DNA from: Sulfitobacter litoralis
Lineage (GTDB): Bacteria > Pseudomonadota > Alphaproteobacteria > Rhodobacterales > Rhodobacteraceae
Direction of reading: 5' to 3'
Assembly: GCF_900103185.1 (NCBI RefSeq)
Contig: NZ_FNJD01000003.1
Coordinates: 1-64,000, forward strand
DNA length: 64,000 nt
Notes under the pieces: generated by a model
Seen by the model: only the letters and a program-made list of their open reading frames with translations
Database searches by the model: none
Told to the model about the DNA's origin: nothing
Shown here: one piece after another, positions 34,683-44,908 of the stretch
Numbering within the stretch: the stretch's first letter is position 1
Layout: each line of letters starts with the position of its first letter
Program-made: the position numbers and the translations under genes

Positions 34683-35158
34683 GCGCACTGTACCGGCACA
34701 ATGACGCTGTGAAACCAGCCTCCGCACCCTATGGCTTTGAAGTCACCCTTGAAGCATCCCCTGATGCAGTATGTGCGGCCTTGGGTCATATTCGCGCAGA
34801 ATTGGCCCGACACCGCCTATCCAAAGAGAATTTGGAAGTGATCGAACTGGTGATGGCAGAAACATTGAATAACGTTGTCGAACACGCGTATGCCGGTGCG
34901 CCGCAAGCCGGGCTGATCGGGGTGCGGGGGACATATTCGGGGGAGGATCTGCGTCTTCGCATCACGGATATCGGCAAACCGATGCCCGGGTTCACCCTTC
35001 CCGCTGGAAAGCCGTTCAAGCGGCATGAAATCGCAGATGTGCTGCCCGAAGGTGGGTTCGGTTGGGGATTGATCCGCCTGCTAAGCTGCAATCTAGCGTA
35101 TTCTCGCATGGGTGATATGAACCTGTTGACCCTGCGCATACCTCTTGCCGCAGGGTGA
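34679..35158 (+). CDS. RsbW-like anti-sigma serine kinase (GHKL ATPase)
   Basis: 159-aa cytoplasmic ATPase of the HATPase_c_2 type. The N box is VMAETLNNVVEHAY (about 58-71), the G1 box LRITDIGKPMPG and the G2 box GGFGWGLIRLL. It should phosphorylate the STAS protein encoded just upstream and bind an unknown target such as a sigma factor or other regulator located elsewhere in the genome. Confidence 0.87.
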   Translation: MSALYRHNDAVKPASAPYGFEVTLEASPDAVCAALGHIRAELARHRLSKENLEVIELVMAETLNNVVEHAYAGAPQAGLIGVRGTYSGEDLRLRITDIGKPMPGFTLPAGKPFKRHEIADVLPEGGFGWGLIRLLSCNLAYSRMGDMNLLTLRIPLAAG

Positions 35159-35472
35159 CGCAGATACGCGATGCGATGCAAACGGGCGAGCGACTTTGCT
35201 GTGCGTCGGTTTAGAGCGCTAGGCCATCGAGACCTCAGTGCCTCCGAAAGCTTCGCATTGGTGCCTCAAATGTTTCATATTTCCGCCCATTTTTGCAGGC
35301 AATGTCGGTCGTGTAGCTGCATATAGCTTCCCTCGGCGTTGCGTTTAATAGCCCCCACCCAGTACGCAATGCCGAGGCACATTTTCCTGATCGAATCCTT
35401 TTAAAAGATTGCCCGCGCGATATCGCCCACGCTAGGCTCGCGCGAATGCTTTGCAACTGAGGGCCTTGACCA
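35159..35472. other. Intergenic region with a long inverted repeat
   Basis: No gene was found in these 314 bases. They contain the 14-bp inverted repeat at 35331-35377, a short AGCTgcatatAGCT dyad just before it, and the A/T palindrome CTTTTAAAAG near 35398-35407, about 65 bases before the next gene. Confidence 0.5.
35331..35377 (+). other. 14-bp inverted repeat, candidate structured RNA
   Basis: CCTCGGCGTTGCGT and ACGCAATGCCGAGG are complementary except for one position that would be a G-U pair in RNA, around a 19-base loop. It is not followed by a T run. It could be a leader structure, a small RNA or a remnant repeat. Confidence 0.5.
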
Positions 35473-37050
35473 ATGCGCGATTTCCACCTTCCCGGACGTT
35501 CCCCTGTTCTGGCCCGAAACGGCATGTGCGCCACGTCCCATCCTCTTGCGGCGAAAACCGCTATCGACATTCTGGAACGCGGTGGCAACGCGATGGACGC
35601 CGCGATTGCAGGGGCCGTGTTGTTGGGAATCTGCGAACCGCAGATGACGGGGATCGGCGGTGACTGCTTTGTGCTTTATTCGCCAGCGGGCAGCGAAGAT
35701 GTACATGCGTTGAACGGTTCAGGCCGTGCCCCCGCTGCACTGGACGCCAGTCATCTGCGTGACGCCGGCGAAACGAATGTGCCCCTGCGCAGCGCCCATG
35801 CCGTCACGGTTCCTGGCGCGATCGACGCCTTTTGCCACCTGTCTGACAGTGTCGGCACCATGGGTCTGGATGCGCTCCTTGCCCCAGCGATCCGTTATGC
35901 CGATGAGGGCGTGCCAGTCGCGCCCCGCGTCGCTTTTGACTGGGGGAACGACGCGGACACCTTGCAAGGGGCTGCGCGTGATTTTTACCTGTCCGGTGGC
36001 CAACCTCCCAAGGCAGGCGACATGTTCCGTGCGCCTGGCCAGGCAGAGGTGCTGCGTCGCGTCGCCAAAGACGGGCGGGATGCATTCTATTCCGGTGAGA
36101 TCGCCGATGATATGGTCGCGTCCCTCAACGCCCAAGGCGGGCTGCATACGGCAGAGGATTTCGCCGCTGTGGCCTGCACGCCCGGCGATCCTATTGCCAC
36201 ACGGTATCAAGATGTCGAGGTGCTGGAGCATGCGCCGAACGGTCAAGGGGCCACCGCACTGTTGATGATGAACATGCTGTCACATTTCGACATCGCATCA
36301 ATGGATCCGTGGGGCGCAGAGCGTGTGCACCTCGAGGCGGAAACCGCCAAACTGGCGTATGATGCACGCAATCGCTTTTTGGCTGACCCTGATCACACCG
36401 CGCGGTTGGCCCATATGCTTGCGCCCGAAACAGCGCGGGAGCTAGCTGCTTTGATCGACCCGAAGAAAGCCATGCCCGACCCCGTCGCCCTGTCCGAAGC
36501 GGTGCATAAGGACACGATCTATATCACCGTCGTGGACAAGGACGGCATGTCGGTATCGTTGATCTATTCGATTTTCCACGGCTTTGGGTCCGGCATCGCG
36601 TCGGATAAATTCGGTATCCTGCTGCAAAATCGTGGGGCGGGCTTCACCCTTGAACAGGGCCATGCGAACGAGCTAAAAGGCGGCAAGCGCCCGATGCACA
36701 CGATTATTCCGGGGATGATCAAACGCGACGGCAAGGTGATTATGCCCTTTGGCGTGATGGGCGGTGCGTATCAGCCAAATGGCCACGCGCGGCTTGTTTC
36801 CAACCTCACCGATTTCGGGATGGACCCGCAGGCCGCGATCGATGCGCCACGCGCGTTTTCCGACAAGGGCATCCTGAAGGTAGAGCGCGGCTATAGCGAT
36901 GCGGTCCGCGCGCAACTGTCAGACATGGGCCACAAGGTCGAGATTCCCGCCACAGCAATCGGCGGTGCGCAGGCCATCAAACTGCATGATAGCGGCCTGC
37001 TAGAAGGAGCGAGCGACGCCCGCAAAGACGGATGTGCCTTGGGCTATTGA
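35473..37050 (+). CDS. Gamma-glutamyltransferase-like N-terminal nucleophile hydrolase
   Basis: 525-aa proenzyme of the GGT family, self-cleaved before a threonine. The nucleophile by alignment is Thr348 in DTIYITVVDKDG, which replaces the common TTHxSVVD. The N-terminal SHPLAAKTAIDILERGGNAM and the block GGKRPMHTIIPGM are typical. No signal peptide is visible, so unlike E. coli Ggt it is likely cytoplasmic. The altered motif resembles the broader GGT/cephalosporin-acylase-like group, so true glutathione activity is uncertain. Confidence 0.87.
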   Translation: MRDFHLPGRSPVLARNGMCATSHPLAAKTAIDILERGGNAMDAAIAGAVLLGICEPQMTGIGGDCFVLYSPAGSEDVHALNGSGRAPAALDASHLRDAGETNVPLRSAHAVTVPGAIDAFCHLSDSVGTMGLDALLAPAIRYADEGVPVAPRVAFDWGNDADTLQGAARDFYLSGGQPPKAGDMFRAPGQAEVLRRVAKDGRDAFYSGEIADDMVASLNAQGGLHTAEDFAAVACTPGDPIATRYQDVEVLEHAPNGQGATALLMMNMLSHFDIASMDPWGAERVHLEAETAKLAYDARNRFLADPDHTARLAHMLAPETARELAALIDPKKAMPDPVALSEAVHKDTIYITVVDKDGMSVSLIYSIFHGFGSGIASDKFGILLQNRGAGFTLEQGHANELKGGKRPMHTIIPGMIKRDGKVIMPFGVMGGAYQPNGHARLVSNLTDFGMDPQAAIDAPRAFSDKGILKVERGYSDAVRAQLSDMGHKVEIPATAIGGAQAIKLHDSGLLEGASDARKDGCALGY

Positions 37051-37086
37051 ACAGCGCGGCATGGCGCGGATGATCCGCGCTGTGCC

Positions 37087-37413
37087 TCAGTTCAACTGGA
37101 AGTGCAGCGGATAGGCACCGTCAGTGAACGGACCAAAAAGATCGGGGATGTCAGGGTGGTCTACCGGCTCGCCCGAGTAATCGGCCACGAGGTTTTGTTC
37201 AGAGACATAGGCCACATAATAGCTTTGCTCATTTTCAGCGAGCAGGTGATAGTACGGCTGGTCTTTCTCGGGACGGCTGTCTTCGGGAATCGCCTCGTAC
37301 CACTCTTCGGTATTGGCAAATTCTGGGTCCACGTCAAAAATCACCCCTCGGAAGGGATGCTTTTTGTGCCGGACAATCTGGCCCAAGTGATATTTCGCGC
37401 GCGTTCTTATCAT
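37087..37413 (-). CDS. hspQ: Heat-shock protein HspQ
   Basis: 108-aa protein of the hemimethylated-DNA-binding (YccV-like) family. HspQ modulates Lon protease and DnaA levels in enterobacteria. The conserved parts are KYHLGQIVRHKKHPFRGVIF, DPEFANTEEWY and QPYYHLLAENEQ, ending with YVSEQNLV and an acidic tail. The ATG at 37413 fits the family start. The frame stays open for another 102 codons upstream, but that part does not look like protein. Confidence 0.9.
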   Translation of the reverse strand: MIRTRAKYHLGQIVRHKKHPFRGVIFDVDPEFANTEEWYEAIPEDSRPEKDQPYYHLLAENEQSYYVAYVSEQNLVADYSGEPVDHPDIPDLFGPFTDGAYPLHFQLN

Positions 37414-37837
37414 AACTTCGGTGCACCTACCGTTCGTTCGTAGTCCCTTCAAGGGGCTTTTGTCCAATCCTGCCACGCCAAACCAAGGAAACAGTTCGTG
37501 AACGCATCCCATGTGCGTTGGACAGATTGCCGTCATGATCTGTTTGAACAGCCAGTGTAGTCCTGAAAGCGGAAGGCCGGATTTTGATGTCTCCGCCATA
37601 TGGCGTGACGCCTTAGTCCTGGCAGACCGGCCAAGCACCATCCGTTGGCCGCCCTTTCTGGATTGAAAACAATGGCGAAATGCAGGCTGCTCAATATGCG
37701 CGCCGGTCGTTTTGCGCATGCCGTGGTGTGTGGGAATACCGCTCAGACTGGGGTTTCTAGGGTAAATTTCTGGTGGGCGTCTGGCGGCTGATCTGATAAA
37801 CTAAAGACAATAAAAACACGAAAAATGTGAGAGGCCG
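37414..37837. other. Intergenic region between hspQ and the transglycosylase gene
   Basis: These 424 bases should hold two divergent promoters. I see only a small hairpin with AGTCCC/GGGGCT at 37442-37458, and no supported gene, repeat or clean promoter pair. Confidence 0.4.
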
Positions 37838-38428
37838 ATGAGCAGAACCTTTTGCGCCCTGATAATTGCTGTGCTTTTGGCATCATGTAGTGGCGGCCCG
37901 ACGAGCGCCCCACGAGACCTTGATAACGCATGTGCGATTCTCAAAGAGCGCCCAGAATACTATCGTGCATTCCGTGCCGCCGAACGCCGTTGGGGTGTGC
38001 CTGTGCATGTGCAGATGGCAACGATCCATCAAGAAAGCAAATTCATTGCGGATGCCCGTACACCGTTTCGCTATGTGATCGGCGTCATCCCCATGGGCCG
38101 TCAGTCCAGCGCCTTTGGCTATAGCCAAGCGCTTGATGCGACGTGGGATGAATACCTTGCCGAATCCGGCGGTTTTCGCGCCAAGCGTGATCGGATCAAC
38201 GACGCCTCTGATTTCATGGGCTGGTATATGAACAAGAGCCGGGAAAAGAACGGTATCGCGCTGCATGACGCCGAAAACCAGTATCTTGCCTACCACGAAG
38301 GCAATACCGGCTACGCGCGCCAAAGCTATAATTCCAAACCTTGGTTGGTCGCCGTGGCCCGCAAGGTACGTGCGCGGTCTGATATGTACCAGCAGCAGAT
38401 CGCAGGGTGCCGCTTGTCACGTTGGTAA
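37838..38428 (+). CDS. Lytic transglycosylase-like lipoprotein (SLT domain)
   Basis: 196-aa lipoprotein: signal peptide with lipobox LLASC (Cys17). The SLT-type core has the catalytic Glu in MATIHQESKF (near 67), followed by AFGYSQALDATWDEYLAESG, and later AYHEGNTGYARQSYN. It likely cleaves peptidoglycan at the outer-membrane face of the periplasm. It has a good ribosome binding site (GAGAGG). It shares a terminator with convergent lolA. Confidence 0.88.
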   Translation: MSRTFCALIIAVLLASCSGGPTSAPRDLDNACAILKERPEYYRAFRAAERRWGVPVHVQMATIHQESKFIADARTPFRYVIGVIPMGRQSSAFGYSQALDATWDEYLAESGGFRAKRDRINDASDFMGWYMNKSREKNGIALHDAENQYLAYHEGNTGYARQSYNSKPWLVAVARKVRARSDMYQQQIAGCRLSRW

Positions 38429-38449
38429 GCCAATCGATAAAGTATAAAG

Positions 38450-38483
38450 AAAGGGCCCCTCGCAGCTGCTGGGGCCCTTTTTC
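38450..38483. terminator. Bidirectional terminator between the transglycosylase gene and lolA
   Basis: Stem AAAGGGCCCC / GGGGCCCTTT with a 10-base loop and flanking A and T runs, effective in both directions. Confidence 0.92.
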
Positions 38484-38485
38484 GT

Positions 38486-39091
38486 TTAGCGGTTTGTTTT
38501 GCCGGGGCTGCCGACATCAAACAGGCTGTTAGGCAGGCTGCCGCCCTTTTGCAGGTCACCCAGAACGACCGTGGTGCGCGTGCCATTGCCATCGTTGATG
38601 ATCCACTGACGCAGCTCTACGGGACTACCGGTGAACTTAAGTTCGATGTTACCGTATTCAGGATGCGCAGGATCCTGGGCACGCACGGTGGTCGCGGTGC
38701 CATCATAGCTGTGCCCCGTGACCATCTTGGCCTGACCCAGATTCACATTCGCCGCAAGAATGATCGACAGCGGAGTCTTGGAAAGGGGGTATGTCTCTGC
38801 CGGCTGGTTCGATTTCTTGTCATAGATGACAACGGTGTTGCTGCCCGCGATGACAGTACCGGAATCCGGCGCGTTATATTCAAAACGCACCTTGCCCGGG
38901 CGCTTGATATAGATCGTGCCCGTGCTGATTGATCCGTCATCGTTGATCTGGGTGAATTCGCCCTTGGCGGTCTTCAGTTTATTCAAATAGCCGGAAATTT
39001 CGTTCAGCGGCAGTTTGTCGGCGGCGGCGGGCATCACAGCCGCGAGCCCCAAGCCTATGGCCAGTACGGTGGTTGTCACAAAACGCATCAT
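38486..39091 (-). CDS. lolA: Outer-membrane lipoprotein carrier protein LolA
   Basis: 201-aa periplasmic chaperone that ferries lipoproteins from LolCDE to the outer membrane. The signal peptide ends at AAVMPAAA/DKL. The mature part has ISGYLNKLKTAKGEFTQIND and YIKRPGKVRFEYNAP, typical of LolA. AGGA lies 5 bases before the ATG at 39091, and a second ATG follows directly, so the start could be one codon later. It lies downstream of ftsK on the same strand, a common alphaproteobacterial order. Confidence 0.93.
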   Translation of the reverse strand: MMRFVTTTVLAIGLGLAAVMPAAADKLPLNEISGYLNKLKTAKGEFTQINDDGSISTGTIYIKRPGKVRFEYNAPDSGTVIAGSNTVVIYDKKSNQPAETYPLSKTPLSIILAANVNLGQAKMVTGHSYDGTATTVRAQDPAHPEYGNIELKFTGSPVELRQWIINDGNGTRTTVVLGDLQKGGSLPNSLFDVGSPGKTNR

Positions 39092-39260
39092 AGTCTTCCT
39101 ATTCTTATTCCAGAGCCTTGCCTTCGACATAGGGTGTCGCGTCATGATATGCGATATCACGCAGCAGGATATCGTTTAACACGGCGCAAATGTAAAAGGG
39201 GTCGGCCTGTTCCCAAGCCAACCCCCAACGTCGCTATGACGTTCCGATAAATTTTGCAGG

Positions 39261-42182
39261 TTAACCCTGTTCAGGTATCAAGATTTCACGTTTGCCCACA
39301 TGGTTCGCTGGCGACACAAGCCCTGCGTCTTCCATCTGTTCGACCAGACGTGCCGCCTTGTTATAGCCGATGCCCAGTTTACGCTGGATGTACGACGTCG
39401 AACATTTGCGGTCCTTTGCGACGATGGCGACAGCCGTATCATACTGTGCGTCTTCGCCATCAGTGTTCCCGCCAAGGCCCAGAACTGCGTCGATGCTGCC
39501 CTCTTGGTCGTCAGATGGTCCTTCGACCACGCCCGATACATAATCGGGTTCGCCGTATGCCTTGAGGTGGTTCACGATCTCTTCGACTTCTTCATCGCTG
39601 ACGAATGGCCCATGGCAGCGCACGATCTTGGACCCGCCTGCCATGTACAGCATGTCGCCCATGCCAAGAAGCTGTTCCGCCCCCATTTCGCCAAGGATGG
39701 TGCGGCTGTCGATCTTGGACGTCACCTGAAAGGAAATCCGGGTCGGGAAGTTCGCCTTGATCGTGCCGGTGATGACATCGACCGACGGGCGCTGTGTTGC
39801 CATGATCAAGTGGATACCGGAGGCCCGCGCCATCTGCGCAAGACGCTGGATACAGGCTTCGATCTCTTTGCCTGCCACCATCATCAGGTCGGCCATCTCG
39901 TCAACGACAACAACGATGTAGGGCAGCGCCTCGGGCTTGAACTCATCCGTCTCGAAGATCGGCTCGCCCGTATCATCGTCAAAACCGGTCTGAACGGTAC
40001 GGCTGAACATTTCGCCCTTGGCCAAAGCATCGCGCACACGGCCGTTATAGCCCTCGATGTTGCGGACGCCCATCTTGGACATCTTGCGATAGCGCTCTTC
40101 CATCTCTCCTACGGTCCATTTCAACGCGACAACGGCCTTTTTCGGGTCGGTCACAACGGGGGACAGCAGGTGCGGGATGCCGTCATAAACGGACAGTTCC
40201 AACATCTTGGGATCGATCATGATCATCCGGCACTCTTGCGGTGTCAGCTTGTACAGCAGCGACAGGATCATCGTGTTGATGGCTACCGATTTACCCGACC
40301 CCGTGGTCCCCGCAATCAGCAGGTGAGGCATTTTGGCAAGGTTCGCAACGACAGGATCACCGCCAATGTCTTTGCCCAAGGCCAACGGCAAACGCATGGT
40401 GCTGTCGCCGAAATCACGGGCGGCAAGTATTTCGCGCAAGACGACTTTCTCGCGGTTTTCGTTGGGAAGTTCGATCCCGATCACGCTGCGGCCCGGCACA
40501 GTGGACACACGCGCCGACAGTGCCGCCATGGAGCGTGCGATATCGTCCGCGAGACCAATCACACGGCTCGCCTTGAGGCCCGGAGCCGGTTCAAGTTCGT
40601 ACATGGTGACAACTGGTCCGGGACGCACGGCGACGATTTCGCCCTTCACGCCATAGTCGTCCAGCACGTTTTCAAGCATGCGCGCGTTCTCTTCCAGCGC
40701 GTCATCGCTCAGGTGAAGACGTTCAACTGTGTCGGGGCTTTCCAGCAGGTTAAGGGGGGGCAGCTCGAATCCCGGGTGGGTATCCTCAAAGGTCAGCGCA
40801 GGCTGCGCTTCGACCTGCGCCTGCTTGCTGGGTTGAACCGGTTTGCGGACCTGCGGCTGCACGACTTTGCGTGGCTGCGCGACAGGGATTTGCATGGACG
40901 TGTCAGGCTCTGCCTCTTGCAAAGGCAGCTGGCTGTCGAACATCGGATCATCATCCAGAACCGCCATATCCGCATCATAGTCGGGCTCGGAGGGGGTCAG
41001 TTCAAGCACAGGCCGTTCGGCGATCAAAGGGCTCCGGCTGGCAACCAAAGGGGGCTCTACCCGGGTAGGGGAGGGGGCCTGAGCGCCGGTGAGCGGAGGT
41101 TCTGCACGATGGGCACCCCGCGCTGTCGTATCCAGCAGCAGTGGATCGGGCCCACGTCCGCGACCGCGTGTCAAAGGCGCGGTGGACGGGGTGTGCACGC
41201 CGCCGCCCTTGCGCACACGGCTTTTAATCACATCGGCGATCTTGGATTTGATGCGGTCATCGCTCGGGCCTTCGTCCAGTTCCGGATCGGCCCATGTTTC
41301 GACCAATTCAGGTTCGGGCAGCGGATCGGAACGTTTGACCAGTGCCGGCATCTTCGACAGCAAACCGGTTTTGGGCGCAGGTTCAGGCGCATTATCATAG
41401 GCCGACGCATCGTTGTAATACCCCTGGCTTGCAGCCAATTCGGCGTTCTCTTCGGCCTCTACGCGGTTGCGTTCGCGACGTTCCAGCTGACGTGACTGAA
41501 GCCCCTGTGCCGCTGAAACCGCGCCAGATGCACCGCGTCCCAAGAGGGTCATCAAACCAGCATAGCCCATGATCAGCCCCACCAGCATGAAGCGGAACAG
41601 GCGTTGCAGTTCCAGACGGGTAAAGCCGAAGACAAAGGCGCCAAACACGAGGATCGATACGCCCATGAGCAGCGACATCAGCTTGATCGTAAAGGTCGAT
41701 CCGATGGGTAGAACGGTCAGGATGACCCCCATCACGGTATCGCCGAACAGCCCGCCCAAGCCAAAGCTGTGAGTTTGCAGCCAAGCCGCATCCGGCGTCA
41801 GGGTCGCGCCATAGATCGAACAGAGCGCGACGCCAATCGGGGCGAAAATCAACCGGCCAACTGCGCGTTCTTCGCCACGGTGCAGGGCGAAACGTACGCC
41901 CCACGCCAGCAAGACTGCCGCAACAGACCACGCGCCCCAGCCCACGATCATGAACAGCGGTGCCGCGATCGATGCGCCCATGCGGCCCAGCCAGTTTTGA
42001 ACCGGCGCATCGGTCGAAACCATCCAGTTCGGATCATCGGGGGTGTAGCTGCCAATCATCATCGCGGCCATCAGGCCAAGGGCTATCAACCCAAGTCCCA
42101 GCAATTCCTTACCGCGCTTTTCGATCGCTTCTGCCATGTTTGTGTCTAGCAAAGGGTCGCGCCCACGTGTCTGATATGCCAT
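39261..42182 (-). CDS. ftsK: DNA translocase FtsK
   Basis: 973-aa septal DNA pump that moves chromosome ends and activates dimer resolution at division. The N-terminus has about five to six transmembrane helices (residues 30-210), followed by a Pro/Glu-rich linker (about 260-460) and the motor. Walker A is [12 protein letters not shown] (near 626-637), Walker B lies in [14 protein letters not shown], and the C-terminal gamma winged helix ([20 protein letters not shown]) reads KOPS-type sites. It is 17 bases downstream of the aminotransferase gene, so they are likely cotranscribed. Confidence 0.97.
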   Translation of the reverse strand: MAYQTRGRDPLLDTNMAEAIEKRGKELLGLGLIALGLMAAMMIGSYTPDDPNWMVSTDAPVQNWLGRMGASIAAPLFMIVGWGAWSVAAVLLAWGVRFALHRGEERAVGRLIFAPIGVALCSIYGATLTPDAAWLQTHSFGLGGLFGDTVMGVILTVLPIGSTFTIKLMSLLMGVSILVFGAFVFGFTRLELQRLFRFMLVGLIMGYAGLMTLLGRGASGAVSAAQGLQSRQLERRERNRVEAEENAELAASQGYYNDASAYDNAPEPAPKTGLLSKMPALVKRSDPLPEPELVETWADPELDEGPSDDRIKSKIADVIKSRVRKGGGVHTPSTAPLTRGRGRGPDPLLLDTTARGAHRAEPPLTGAQAPSPTRVEPPLVASRSPLIAERPVLELTPSEPDYDADMAVLDDDPMFDSQLPLQEAEPDTSMQIPVAQPRKVVQPQVRKPVQPSKQAQVEAQPALTFEDTHPGFELPPLNLLESPDTVERLHLSDDALEENARMLENVLDDYGVKGEIVAVRPGPVVTMYELEPAPGLKASRVIGLADDIARSMAALSARVSTVPGRSVIGIELPNENREKVVLREILAARDFGDSTMRLPLALGKDIGGDPVVANLAKMPHLLIAGTTGSGKSVAINTMILSLLYKLTPQECRMIMIDPKMLELSVYDGIPHLLSPVVTDPKKAVVALKWTVGEMEERYRKMSKMGVRNIEGYNGRVRDALAKGEMFSRTVQTGFDDDTGEPIFETDEFKPEALPYIVVVVDEMADLMMVAGKEIEACIQRLAQMARASGIHLIMATQRPSVDVITGTIKANFPTRISFQVTSKIDSRTILGEMGAEQLLGMGDMLYMAGGSKIVRCHGPFVSDEEVEEIVNHLKAYGEPDYVSGVVEGPSDDQEGSIDAVLGLGGNTDGEDAQYDTAVAIVAKDRKCSTSYIQRKLGIGYNKAARLVEQMEDAGLVSPANHVGKREILIPEQG

Positions 42183-42199
42183 TGCTCTGATCCCTCGTC

Positions 42200-43384
42200 T
42201 TACTCTGGATAGAGACAGCGGCGGATCGCTTCAATCCCGCGCGTCGTCTCTTCTTTTGGGGCGACCATCGCCACCCGAATATACTGTTTACCGGGGTTTT
42301 CGCCGTTTACGGTTTGCGCCAGATAACCGCCCGGCAGCACCCGCACGCCGGTCTCACGCCAAAGTTTCAGTGCCGCGGCCTCGTCATCCTCGACCGGCAG
42401 CCACAAAAAGAACCCTGCCTCGGGGCTTTGGTAACCGGGAACATTGCCCAGAATCCGGTCGGCGACTTCGTATTTTTCAACATATAGCGCGCGGTTCTCG
42501 GCTACATGGGCTTCGTCGTCCCACACCGCAGCCGACGCCGCTTGCAAGGGCAGCGGCAGCGGCGCGCCGGCATAGTTTCGCAGCTGCTTGATTTCGCGCA
42601 TGGTGTTGACACCTGATGCCACAAAGCCGGACCGTAGTCCGGGCAAGTTCGACCGCTTTGACAGCGAATGGAAAATCACCACACGGTCCGGATCAGCGCC
42701 GACCTCTTGGGCGACCTGCAACGCACCGACGGGCGGCGTGTCGCGGTAGATTTCGGAATAGCATTCATCCGCGAAAATCTTGAAATCGTATTTTTCAGCC
42801 AAAGCGATTAGATCGGCCCAATAGTCACGGGTGGCGACAGCGCCCTGCGGGTTGGCGGGCGAACAGATATAGGCCGCTGTGGTCCGGTTCAGCACGTCTT
42901 CGGGCAGATTGGCAAAATCGGGCAAATGACCGGTGTCGCGCGTCGCGGGGACCATGACCGGATCAGCCGCACCGGAAATCGCGGCGATCATATAGACCTG
43001 ATAAAACGGGTTCGGCATCAGAATGGCCGGCTTCTGGCCGTTCTTCGTTTCCGGACACACGGCCATGACCGCGTTATACAGCCCTTCGCGGGTGCCATTC
43101 AGCGGCATGACCTGCGTATCTGCGTCGACCGCCACGCCGTAGCGCCGCTTGATCCATCCGGCAATCGCACCACGCAACTGGGGCGTGCCGTCATTGGCGG
43201 GATAGCTGTTAAACCCAGCCGCATTTTGCGCGATCACATCGGTGACCCACGCTGGAAAAGCATGTTTCGGCTCGCCAATCGTCATATGGATCGGCGTGCC
43301 ACCGCCTTCATGCGCATCAAGCAATGCGCGCAGGCGCGGCCACGCGTGGGCCGGAAGGTTCGAAAACCGCTCGGGGTACATCAT
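42200..43384 (-). CDS. PLP-dependent aminotransferase, class I/II
   Basis: 394-aa fold-type I enzyme. The PLP lysine is in [18 protein letters not shown] (near 243), and [13 protein letters not shown] plus [12 protein letters not shown] are family motifs. The [13 protein letters not shown] form is typical of N-succinyldiaminopimelate aminotransferases (DapC) and near relatives, so a role in lysine and peptidoglycan precursor synthesis is plausible but not proven. Two adjacent ATG codons are possible starts. Confidence 0.88.
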   Translation of the reverse strand: MMYPERFSNLPAHAWPRLRALLDAHEGGGTPIHMTIGEPKHAFPAWVTDVIAQNAAGFNSYPANDGTPQLRGAIAGWIKRRYGVAVDADTQVMPLNGTREGLYNAVMAVCPETKNGQKPAILMPNPFYQVYMIAAISGAADPVMVPATRDTGHLPDFANLPEDVLNRTTAAYICSPANPQGAVATRDYWADLIALAEKYDFKIFADECYSEIYRDTPPVGALQVAQEVGADPDRVVIFHSLSKRSNLPGLRSGFVASGVNTMREIKQLRNYAGAPLPLPLQAASAAVWDDEAHVAENRALYVEKYEVADRILGNVPGYQSPEAGFFLWLPVEDDEAAALKLWRETGVRVLPGGYLAQTVNGENPGKQYIRVAMVAPKEETTRGIEAIRRCLYPE

Positions 43385-43490
43385 TTCACTGCCTCGGGTT
43401 CGGGATCATTCATGCCCCGTTTGTTCCAGAGTACCCAAGGGCTTGCCCCGCGTCCAGACATTGCAGGACGCAGGGCAGCGTTTGTGTCAT

Positions 43491-44819
43491 TTAGGCCAGT
43501 GCTTCCTCGGCGGCTGCGGCGACGCGCAGCAGATGTTCTTCGCCGTTGGGCGTGCCCATCAGCATCAGGCCGCAGGAAGGGGTGCCCGTGGGCAGCGTCA
43601 CCGCTGCTACCCCCATAAGATTCCCGATGCGCGTGTTGCGCAAGGTCATGAGGTTGGCCGAGACGTAGTAGTCATGCTCGGTTTCCAGCCGGTCCAGTTT
43701 GGGGGGCAACAGTGGTGCGGTGGGGATCAGCACCGCGTCATAGCCCGCCACAGCTTTCACATAGGCCGCGCGGATGTGGTCGATCTTGGCCCAGGCCGCG
43801 ACGTAATCGGGGCCGGAGTGGCATTTACCCAGACGGAACCTTTCAAGGATCTCACCATACATTGCATCCGGGTTCGCCTCGATCACGTCGCGCCACAGGC
43901 CGTAGGCTTCGGCGGTGTAAAGGCACCCGCTCAGCGGCATCGCCTCTTTGATAGGGTCGAAATCGATGTCCTCGATCACCGCGCCGGCCTCCTTTAGCCG
44001 TGCGACAGCATCGTCGAAAGCCGCTGCGGGGGCGTCTTCAATATCGTCGAACGCCACAGTTCGCAGGATCGCAAAGCGACGCCCTTCGATGTCGGTGCTG
44101 CCCATGTCCATCGGCTTGGACCCTTCGGTGAGGGCCAGCAGCAGGCTCGCATCCTCTACCGACCGGCAAAGTGGCCCAACGGTATCGAACTTGGCGGCCA
44201 AGGGCACGACACCCTCAAGCGACACACGGCCCGATGTGGTTTTCAGCCCCACCAGATCGTTCCAAGCTGCAGGCACGCGCACCGATCCGCCGGTATCTGA
44301 TCCGATCGCCGCCGCCGCTAAACCGAAAGCGACAGAGGCCGCAGCCCCCGAAGATGACCCGCCCGAAACAGCGTCTTCGTCATTGACACAAGGCGGGGTG
44401 GCGGTGCTGGGGTTATACCCGAGCCCCGAAAACGCCAGTTCACTCATGTGGGTTTTGCCAAGACAGACCAGCCCCATTGCCGTCGCATTCGCCAGCACAC
44501 GCGCGTCGCGGTCGGGCACGCGGTCTTTCAGCAGGGCGCTACCTGCTTCTGTCGCGACGCCCGCCGTGTCAAACAGGTCTTTCCAGCTGATCGGCACACC
44601 ATCCAGCAGTGACAAACGCTGGCCTGTGCGAGCGCGATCCCGCGCGGCACCGGCTTCGGTCAGCGCACGGTCAGCCGTCACGCGGGCATAGATACGGTCC
44701 CGCAGCGGGTGTGCGTCAATTGCGTCAAGATAGGTCTGACACAGCACCACCGGGTCAATCTGGCCGTCCCCGATGCCCCGTCCCAAATCTGCGGCTGTCA
44801 TGGTTAACCACTCTTGCAT
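43491..44819 (-). CDS. Amidase signature family enzyme
   Basis: 442-aa cytoplasmic amide hydrolase with the Ser-cisSer-Lys triad: Lys in PISWKDLFDTAG (near 79), the glycine/serine loop SGGSSSGAAASVAFG and the nucleophile region GSDTGGSVRVPAAWN (near 173-187). The substrate is unknown. It is not in a gatCAB operon, so it is probably not the tRNA amidotransferase subunit. Confidence 0.9.
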   Translation of the reverse strand: MQEWLTMTAADLGRGIGDGQIDPVVLCQTYLDAIDAHPLRDRIYARVTADRALTEAGAARDRARTGQRLSLLDGVPISWKDLFDTAGVATEAGSALLKDRVPDRDARVLANATAMGLVCLGKTHMSELAFSGLGYNPSTATPPCVNDEDAVSGGSSSGAAASVAFGLAAAAIGSDTGGSVRVPAAWNDLVGLKTTSGRVSLEGVVPLAAKFDTVGPLCRSVEDASLLLALTEGSKPMDMGSTDIEGRRFAILRTVAFDDIEDAPAAAFDDAVARLKEAGAVIEDIDFDPIKEAMPLSGCLYTAEAYGLWRDVIEANPDAMYGEILERFRLGKCHSGPDYVAAWAKIDHIRAAYVKAVAGYDAVLIPTAPLLPPKLDRLETEHDYYVSANLMTLRNTRIGNLMGVAAVTLPTGTPSCGLMLMGTPNGEEHLLRVAAAAEEALA

Positions 44820-44908
44820 GTTGCTTCCTCGAATAATGCTTTGGAAAAGGGACGGTAGCGACGCCAGCGCGCATGGACAATCCCTGCTGCACGCCCATAT
44901 CTAAAGCT

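Noticed and set aside
37414..37719. In-frame 102-codon N-terminal extension of HspQ
   Set aside because: HspQ is about 100 aa in its family, and the extension has no protein-like pattern.
39300..41495. 731-codon open frame antisense to ftsK
   Set aside because: FtsK is certain from Walker and gamma domains; the antisense frame is composition driven.
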